DNA of 46,832 bases, taken from positions 1 through 46,832 of the forward strand of contig NZ_VRTY01000045.1 of assembly GCF_008017455.1 (NCBI RefSeq). Direction: 5' to 3'. This DNA comes from Pontibacter qinzhouensis. GTDB lineage: Bacteria > Bacteroidota > Bacteroidia > Cytophagales > Hymenobacteraceae. The notes beneath the pieces are model-generated. The model was given only the letters and a program-made list of their open reading frames with translations. It was not told where the DNA came from and did not search any database. Below, piece after piece: positions 42,286 to 46,832 of the stretch (position 1 is the first letter of the stretch; each line of letters begins with the position of its first letter). The position numbers were made by a program, and so were the translations under genes.

Positions 42286-42330
42286 GCCTTTTGTAGTAAG
42301 GTTGAACTGCCTGGTGAGGCAGTATCGAAA

Positions 42331-45300
42331 TTAACGAGCTGTTGTCTGAGCCTGAGGCGTTGTCTTTAGCGATGCAGCTGGTTCTTTCTTCTCTTTCATG
42401 GTATCTACTACTACTGGAGTAGCAATGAACAAGGAAGAGTAAGTACCGAACAGCACACCAATGATCATGGCCAGTGAGAAGCCGCGCAGTACTTCACCAC
42501 CGAAGATGAACAATACAAATACTACTAGGAATACAGTAGCGGAGGTAATGATGGTACGGCTGAAGGTGCTGATCAGGGCCGGGTTAACCAGATCTCTCAG
42601 CGGTGATCGTGGGTTATCATCCATGTATTCACGCACACGGTCAAATATTACCACGGTATCGTTGATGGAGAAACCGATAACAGTCAGAACGGCTGCAATA
42701 AACACCTGGTCCATTTCATACGAAATACCGAACATATCCAGAATAGCAAATATAGCTATAATCATGAGGGCATCGTGCAACAAGGCAACCACACCGCCCA
42801 AACTGAACTGCCATTTTCTGAAACGCAGCATCACGTACAGGAAGATGCCTACCAGTGACAGCAACACCGCAATAAGCGCTGTTTTCTGAATATCGTCTGC
42901 CATAGTTGCGCCTACTTTAGAGGAGCTCAGGATTTCGGGGTTCAGGTTGTTATATTGTTCCAGGCCTTGCACCAGGGCCGTTTTTACTTTCTCGTCAGCT
43001 TCAGTGCTTTCGTCGTCTGCCAGCCAGCTTGTAATAACTTTCACACGGTTAGAGGCTCCAAAAGTTTTTACCTCAGTACCAGCCGATTGGAAATTGTCTA
43101 CCAGCGAAGACCGGATGTCAGAAGCCGGAACTGCTGAATCGAATTCTACTACATAAGAACGGCCACCTTTAAAGTCAACGCCCAGGTTAGGGCCGCCATT
43201 TACTACCAGTGCTACAATACCTAACAGCAATACAGCAAGTGAGAAACTATAGGCTGCTTTTCTGTACTTCATAGCATCAAACTTGATGTTGTTGAAAAGT
43301 TTGTCGGTAAGTGCCGTAGAGAAAGCCAGTTTTCCACCTTTTTTGAAAGTAGCTTCTACAAACAGCCTGGAGATAAATACAGCTGTAAAGAAAGACGTTA
43401 CGATACCGATCATCAGGGTGATAGCAAAGCCTTTAACCGGGCCTGAACCGAAGTAGTACAGGATAAAGCCAACAAGGAAAGTAGTAACGTTGGCATCCAA
43501 AATGGTCATGAACGCTTTGTCGTAGCCTTTGTTGATTACTTCGCGCATGCTCAGGCCTTTGCGGGCTTCTTCGCGCATACGTTCAAATATGAGTACGTTC
43601 GCATCTACGGCCATACCCAGCGTAAGCACAATACCGGCAATACCAGGCAGTGTGAGTGCTGCGTTAAACTGCGCCAGTACACCCAGAATAAAGAAGATGT
43701 TGAACACAAGGGCAAGGTCAGCAATAAGACCGCCACGGCTGTAGTAAGCCACCATAAAGATAACCACCAGCAGCAAACCTGCTAAAGTAGAGGTCAGGCC
43801 TTGGTTAATAGCTTCCTGACCGAGAGAAGGACCCACAATGGCTTCTTCTACGATGCGTGTAGGAGCTGGCATTTTACCTGCTTTCAGAATATTAGCTAAG
43901 TCTTGTGCTTCTTCTACCGTAAAATTACCGCTGATTGAAGAGTTACCACCTGTAATTTCGCCTTTTACAACCGGAGCAGAATATACGTTATCGTCCAGAA
44001 CAATAGCAATTTGGCGCTCTACATTGGCACCTGTCAGGCGAGCCCATTGCTTGGCACCGGCAGGGTTCATGTTCATGGTAATTTCCGGGCGGCCGCCTTG
44101 GTCGAAATCCTGACGGGCATCGTTAATGGCATCGCCACCGAGCGGGGCTTTTCCGTCACGGCCTTTTTTAATGGCATAGAACTCCACGAACTCCTGGCGA
44201 TTGTCGCCTGTAACAGGCTTCACGCTCCACAGGAATTTCATGTTAGAAGGGAAAATAGAACGAACTTCTGCTTTTGTCAGGAGGTCGTTGATTTTAGCCG
44301 TGTCGCGTACGTTGGCGCCTAAGCCGCCGGGCATCATGGTAAACAGGCGAGCCAGCACGCTACTTTGCTCAGCAGCAAGTGAGTCAAGGCCATCGGCTGC
44401 AGGAGTAGTCTGAGCCAGGGCAGTTGTGTCGGTAGTGCCAGTGGTGGTATCAGTGGCGGCAGCTTGTGCCAGCACGTCTTCTGCCTGAGGTGCAACTGTT
44501 GCTTCAGGAGAGGCGGCTTTAGCGAGTGCGTCTTGCTTAGAAGTAGCAGTAGAGCCTATGTTCAGTTTACCGGCTTTTTCCTGCTGCGTTAAGTAATCGT
44601 TTAGTTTAGCAAAGTAAGGAGAAAACTCTTCCGGAGTCCAAACTTCCCAGAATTCCAGGTTGGCCATGCCCGAAAGCAGTTTACGCACACGATCCGGGTT
44701 ATCTACACCAGGCAATTCTATCTGGATACGGCCGCTGCCTTTCAGGCGCTGAATATTTGGCTGGTTTACTCCGAATTTATCGATACGGGTACGCAGAATG
44801 TTAAAGGAGCGTTCAATGGCATCTTCCACCTCTTTGTCTATTACGTTTAATACTTCGGCGTTAGACGATTCGTAGCTGATGCGGCCACGGTTAGCGGAGT
44901 TAGAGAAAATACGGCTCAAACGACCATTAGGGTCAACTTCGCGATAAGCTTCGCCGAAAAGGGTGGTAAAGCTTTGCTGGCTGTTTTTCTGTAGTTCCTG
45001 CGCACGGGCAAGGGCTTTCACAAAGTTGGGGTCTTTGCTGTTGCCAGAAAGTGATTTAATGATTTCTACCGGAGATACCTCCAGCACCACGTGCATGCCG
45101 CCTTTCAGGTCGAGGCCAAGGCCAAGCTCTTTGCTGCTGATTTGCTCGTAGGTGTAATTCATAAACACAGGCTCTTTCCAGATCGAGTCCAGGTAAGTCT
45201 GCTGTCTGGCCAAGTCTATGTTGCCTTGTGCATCGGTGGCAAAAGCCTCCGCATCTTTCTGAACATTGCGCGAGATCAGCGAAAACGACAAGTAGTAGAG

Positions 45301-45354
45301 GCAGAGCGCCGATACCAGTATTGTCAGGACAATGATTAAATTTTTGTTCCGCAT
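42331..45354 (-). CDS. secDF: SecDF, fused protein-export membrane protein
   Basis: A 1007-residue natural fusion of SecD and SecF, the proton-driven accessory of the Sec translocon that pulls proteins out on the periplasmic side. The SecD half begins with one transmembrane helix and GLGLDLKGGMHVVLEV. It has a large periplasmic P1 domain with a low-complexity Ala/Thr/Asp-rich insertion (about residues 245-330), then the six-helix block with TLGMAVDANVLIFERMREE. The SecF half shows NLGVDFKGGRSYVVEF and FSINDTVVIFDRVREY. The fusion is usual in Bacteroidota. The C-terminus is a short Lys/Thr/Gln-rich tail. It is monocistronic. Confidence 0.96.
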   Translation of the reverse strand: MRNKNLIIVLTILVSALCLYYLSFSLISRNVQKDAEAFATDAQGNIDLARQQTYLDSIWKEPVFMNYTYEQISSKELGLGLDLKGGMHVVLEVSPVEIIKSLSGNSKDPNFVKALARAQELQKNSQQSFTTLFGEAYREVDPNGRLSRIFSNSANRGRISYESSNAEVLNVIDKEVEDAIERSFNILRTRIDKFGVNQPNIQRLKGSGRIQIELPGVDNPDRVRKLLSGMANLEFWEVWTPEEFSPYFAKLNDYLTQQEKAGKLNIGSTATSKQDALAKAASPEATVAPQAEDVLAQAAATDTTTGTTDTTALAQTTPAADGLDSLAAEQSSVLARLFTMMPGGLGANVRDTAKINDLLTKAEVRSIFPSNMKFLWSVKPVTGDNRQEFVEFYAIKKGRDGKAPLGGDAINDARQDFDQGGRPEITMNMNPAGAKQWARLTGANVERQIAIVLDDNVYSAPVVKGEITGGNSSISGNFTVEEAQDLANILKAGKMPAPTRIVEEAIVGPSLGQEAINQGLTSTLAGLLLVVIFMVAYYSRGGLIADLALVFNIFFILGVLAQFNAALTLPGIAGIVLTLGMAVDANVLIFERMREEARKGLSMREVINKGYDKAFMTILDANVTTFLVGFILYYFGSGPVKGFAITLMIGIVTSFFTAVFISRLFVEATFKKGGKLAFSTALTDKLFNNIKFDAMKYRKAAYSFSLAVLLLGIVALVVNGGPNLGVDFKGGRSYVVEFDSAVPASDIRSSLVDNFQSAGTEVKTFGASNRVKVITSWLADDESTEADEKVKTALVQGLEQYNNLNPEILSSSKVGATMADDIQKTALIAVLLSLVGIFLYVMLRFRKWQFSLGGVVALLHDALMIIAIFAILDMFGISYEMDQVFIAAVLTVIGFSINDTVVIFDRVREYMDDNPRSPLRDLVNPALISTFSRTIITSATVFLVVFVLFIFGGEVLRGFSLAMIIGVLFGTYSSLFIATPVVVDTMKEKKEPAASLKTTPQAQTTAR

Positions 45355-45497
45355 TGGTAAATAAGAAATTTAAGTATGGGTAAGTATAAGATTACTAGAT
45401 AGATTACCAGGCCAGCTGTGCTTGTAAACTACAAACAGGGGCATAGTTGTTCCGCAGTACACGGAAAATCAGGAAATAGGGGTAGGTGGCAGTCTAA

Positions 45498-45872
45498 CTA
45501 AGGGGCGTTAGGCTGAATGGTAACAGGAAAAAGTTGCGCTACAAAACCGTTGCCGGGAGGGGCAAGGCCGGATGATTTCATTTCTTCGTCGGCAGGGGCT
45601 GCAAACGACTGCACCGGAGCCGGAATAATAGCCTGGTGCAGGTTAAGGGCAACAAAAGAGGTAGTTGCCTCCAGCGACACCTTCTGCTTCACCACCGTTT
45701 TAGACTCTTTATCAGGAGTTGTGGCCAGTTTGGTAGTTGCTACAGGTGCTTTTGCCTTCGCCGTAGTGCTAAACGCTATCACTTCCTGCCCGTTGAGCGT
45801 AAGCGCCCAGAGCAGTGTAAGAGACATCAGCAGATGCCTTACATGACAGCAAATAGTTTTAGGTTTAGGCAT
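45498..45872 (-). CDS. Hypothetical exported protein, 124 aa
   Basis: I do not recognise the family. From ATG 45872 the protein has a basic start, a hydrophobic stretch (LLMSLTLLWALTLNG), then a Thr/Ala/Lys-rich segment (TTAKAKAPVATTKLATTPDKE) and a C-terminal part without obvious fold. A signal peptide or N-terminal anchor is likely. The low-complexity composition weakens the coding evidence, but the frame is long for intergenic DNA and has no competing frame with a domain. It lies upstream of secDF in the same direction, 143 nt away. Confidence 0.6.
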   Translation of the reverse strand: MPKPKTICCHVRHLLMSLTLLWALTLNGQEVIAFSTTAKAKAPVATTKLATTPDKESKTVVKQKVSLEATTSFVALNLHQAIIPAPVQSFAAPADEEMKSSGLAPPGNGFVAQLFPVTIQPNAP

Positions 45873-46302
45873 ATAGCTACAAATGTAAGTAAAACCGCAC
45901 AAGTATCATGCTATCAGCTGTAAGAATTTTTATCTTTTAAAGCTGAAAGATACCTGTTTCCTGAGCTTATTTATTTATAGACACTTATTAGGTAATTTTT
46001 GTGCCCTTGTGTAGCTGGTTTTTTTTAATCTTTTGAACGAGAGGCAGCAGCAAAGGCTCCTGGCGTTATAGCCTAAGTTTGCATAGCTGCTTTTGTTGCT
46101 GTGATAGTAGCAGGTTATTATTTCATAGCTGGCTTCTTTGTTCTGTTTGTTTTAATACAAAAAGGAACAAAAAAATCAAGAAAATAAAAATCGAGTGCCC
46201 CTTCCCCCGACAGTTTATTTTCAATCGGTGCACCTGGCAAAGGTGTTCGCTCTGTAGCTACCTGACGCAATACATTGTTTAAGATTAGCTCTTTTTGCTG
46301 TG

Positions 46303-46361
46303 AAATTATTCTAATGATTTTGGCCTTCCGTAGGAATTTTAACTGTAAATGGTCAAGGGCT
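46303..46361 (+). repeat. Dispersed 60-bp intergenic repeat, copy 15 (forward)
   Basis: AAATTATTCTAATGATTTTGG, CCTTCCGTAGG centre, GGTCAAGGGCTG end. Confidence 0.8.
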
Positions 46362-46438
46362 GCTTCAGTCATCCAAAAACTATCAGAAACAACCATTTAA
46401 CAATTGAACCATTTAACAACCACCAATCAACAACCAGC

Positions 46439-46497
46439 AATTATTCCAATGAAAAAGCCCTTCCAAAGGTTTTGAGGCAATTCTGTGTCAAGGGTTG
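46439..46497 (+). repeat. Dispersed 60-bp intergenic repeat, copy 16 (forward)
   Basis: AATTATTCCAATGAAAAAGC, CCTTCCAAAGG centre, GTCAAGGGTTG end. It ends 13 nt from the stop of the K+ regulator gene and is terminator-like when read from it. Confidence 0.85.
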
Positions 46498-46510
46498 GCA
46501 AGGGTTTGGC

Positions 46511-46832
46511 TCACCTGTTAATCTCGATAAAGCGTTTGATGTCGTGCTTTTTGCCTATCAGAATGAGGATGTCGGAGGGGTAGATGATGGTTTCGGCTTT
46601 GGGTACACCTATAATGTGCTCTACTTGTGTTGCTTTTCCGTCCAGTATTTCTTCGAAGGCGCGCTTTATGGTAATCAGGTTGAGGTTGTATTTTTCGCGA
46701 AGGGAAATTTTGGCGATGCTGCGGTTAGCAATACCCCTGGGCGTGTTAATTTCTACAATCTCGTAGTTGTCTGGTAAAGGAAGAAACGTCCGGATGCTGG
46801 GCTGCAACAGGCGCTCTGCCACCGTTTTACCT
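46511..46832 (-). CDS. TrkA/KtrA-type potassium uptake regulatory protein, C-terminal part (partial)
   Basis: The frame stays open to the window edge, so the N-terminal RCK/Rossmann domain is outside. A GTG codon at 46822 is internal. What is visible is the TrkA_C (RCK_C) domain: NYEIVEINTPRGIANRSIAK, REKYNLNLITIKR and IYPSDILILIGKKHDIKRFI, as in KtrA/TrkA proteins. These gate potassium channels or transporters by binding nucleotides. The partner membrane subunit should be encoded outside the window. The stop codon is 13 nt from a dispersed repeat copy. Confidence 0.85.
   Translation of the reverse strand, partial: GKTVAERLLQPSIRTFLPLPDNYEIVEINTPRGIANRSIAKISLREKYNLNLITIKRAFEEILDGKATQVEHIIGVPKAETIIYPSDILILIGKKHDIKRFIEINR

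Larger units (their letters stand above)
41712..42330. other. Intergenic region between convergent nfu and secDF with repeats
   Basis: No credible gene. Contents: terminator 41728-41771, nested palindrome element 41847-42070, a GATTAGTTAAGAGTTAAAGG-type module (42082-42115, also near 305), an AACAATCAGCAAC linker, repeat copy 14, and the secDF terminator. Confidence 0.6.
46075..46497 (+). repeat. Composite repeat mosaic, copy II (about 423 bp)
   Basis: Same order as 34617-35062: AAGTTTGCATAG start, a hairpin-like GTTCTGTTTG / CAAAAAGGAAC pair, GTGCACCTGGCAAAGGTG, core copy 15, ACTATCAGAAACAACCATTTAA-type linker, core copy 16. The two composites differ by many scattered substitutions and small indels. 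Confidence 0.75.
45873..46510. other. Intergenic repeat mosaic between the exported protein and the K+ uptake regulator
   Basis: No credible gene. It contains the second copy of the 430-bp composite (46075-46497) and should also contain the promoter of the exported-protein gene. A Cys-rich frame inside the module parallels the one at 34621 and is judged non-coding. Confidence 0.6.

Noticed and set aside
453..46497. The dispersed repeats as a CRISPR array or integron attC sites
   Set aside because: Copies are kilobases apart, in both orientations and without spacers of fixed length. The attC RYYYAAC/GTTRRRY boxes and an integrase gene are missing.
1..46832. tRNA, rRNA, tmRNA or prophage genes
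   Set aside because: I found no cloverleaf, T-loop or conserved rRNA strings and no phage structural or integrase motifs by eye; a covariance search would be needed to be sure.

Overview
The window reads as an ordinary chromosomal stretch of a member of the Bacteroidota, most likely order Cytophagales and plausibly a Pontibacter/Hymenobacteraceae-type organism. The reasons are the gene families present (fused SecDF, Bacteroidota-type SurA-like PpiC proteins, LytS/LytTR pairs, a TPP-controlled TonB receptor, BatD-like protein, Nfu) and the promoter grammar (TAnnTTTG -7 boxes, weak Shine-Dalgarno signals). No rRNA, tRNA, prophage, complete insertion sequence or CRISPR array was seen. The organism call is inference.

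Layout. 1-6.1 kb: the end of a leucine-rich-repeat protein, a quinone oxidoreductase, an RluA-type pseudouridine synthase, and a LytS kinase / DUF4369-like secreted protein / LytTR regulator operon. 6.1-10.4 kb (minus strand): a PhoR-PhoB-like two-component pair, a DUF3108 protein and recA. 10.5-17 kb: an outer-membrane barrel-like protein, a GNAT acetyltransferase, an SDR dehydrogenase, a small unknown protein, a MoxR ATPase and a SurA-like chaperone. 17-22.3 kb: a lipoprotein with two PpiC domains and an OmpA domain embedded in it, then an RsbW/RsbV/RsbU-type partner-switching trio. 22.9-31.7 kb: guaB, a rhodanese, a PnuC-family transporter, a NadR-kinase-like ATPase, an aldose-1-epimerase-like protein, and a TPP riboswitch with its TonB receptor. 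31.8-46.8 kb: glutaryl-CoA-dehydrogenase-like enzyme, ruvB, queG, a BatD-like protein, aroC, a Na+/H+ antiporter, an Nfu protein, secDF and the end of a TrkA/KtrA-type K+ uptake regulator.

The most unusual signal is not a protein. A roughly 60-bp sequence, which I do not recognise, recurs at least 16 times, only between genes and in both orientations. One end is AAATTATTCyAATGAAAA, the centre is a CCTT-nnn-AAGG palindrome, and the other end is CAAGGGTAG. About half of the copies begin within about 30 nt of a stop codon and are oriented so that the centre resembles an intrinsic terminator (A-run, hairpin, T-run). The core is often embedded in larger mosaics: AACCATTTAACAATT-like and AATCAGCAATC-like linkers, a GC-rich hairpin module, and a 240-bp module with a GTTCTTTTTG/CAAAAAGAAC hairpin. 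One whole mosaic of about 430 bp is present twice (34.6 and 46.1 kb). Another pair lies in inverted orientation around two genes (26.6 and 28.5 kb). A separate REP/BIME-like nested palindrome lies at 41.85-42.07 kb.

Gene cooperation. The PpiC proteins, SecDF, the barrel protein and the TonB receptor serve the cell envelope. PnuC, the NadR-like kinase and the TPP-controlled receptor suggest vitamin (thiamine and/or nicotinamide riboside) uptake. RecA and RuvB serve recombinational repair, and both carry paired TTTGCTAAT/ATTAGCAAA sequences upstream, a possible shared operator.
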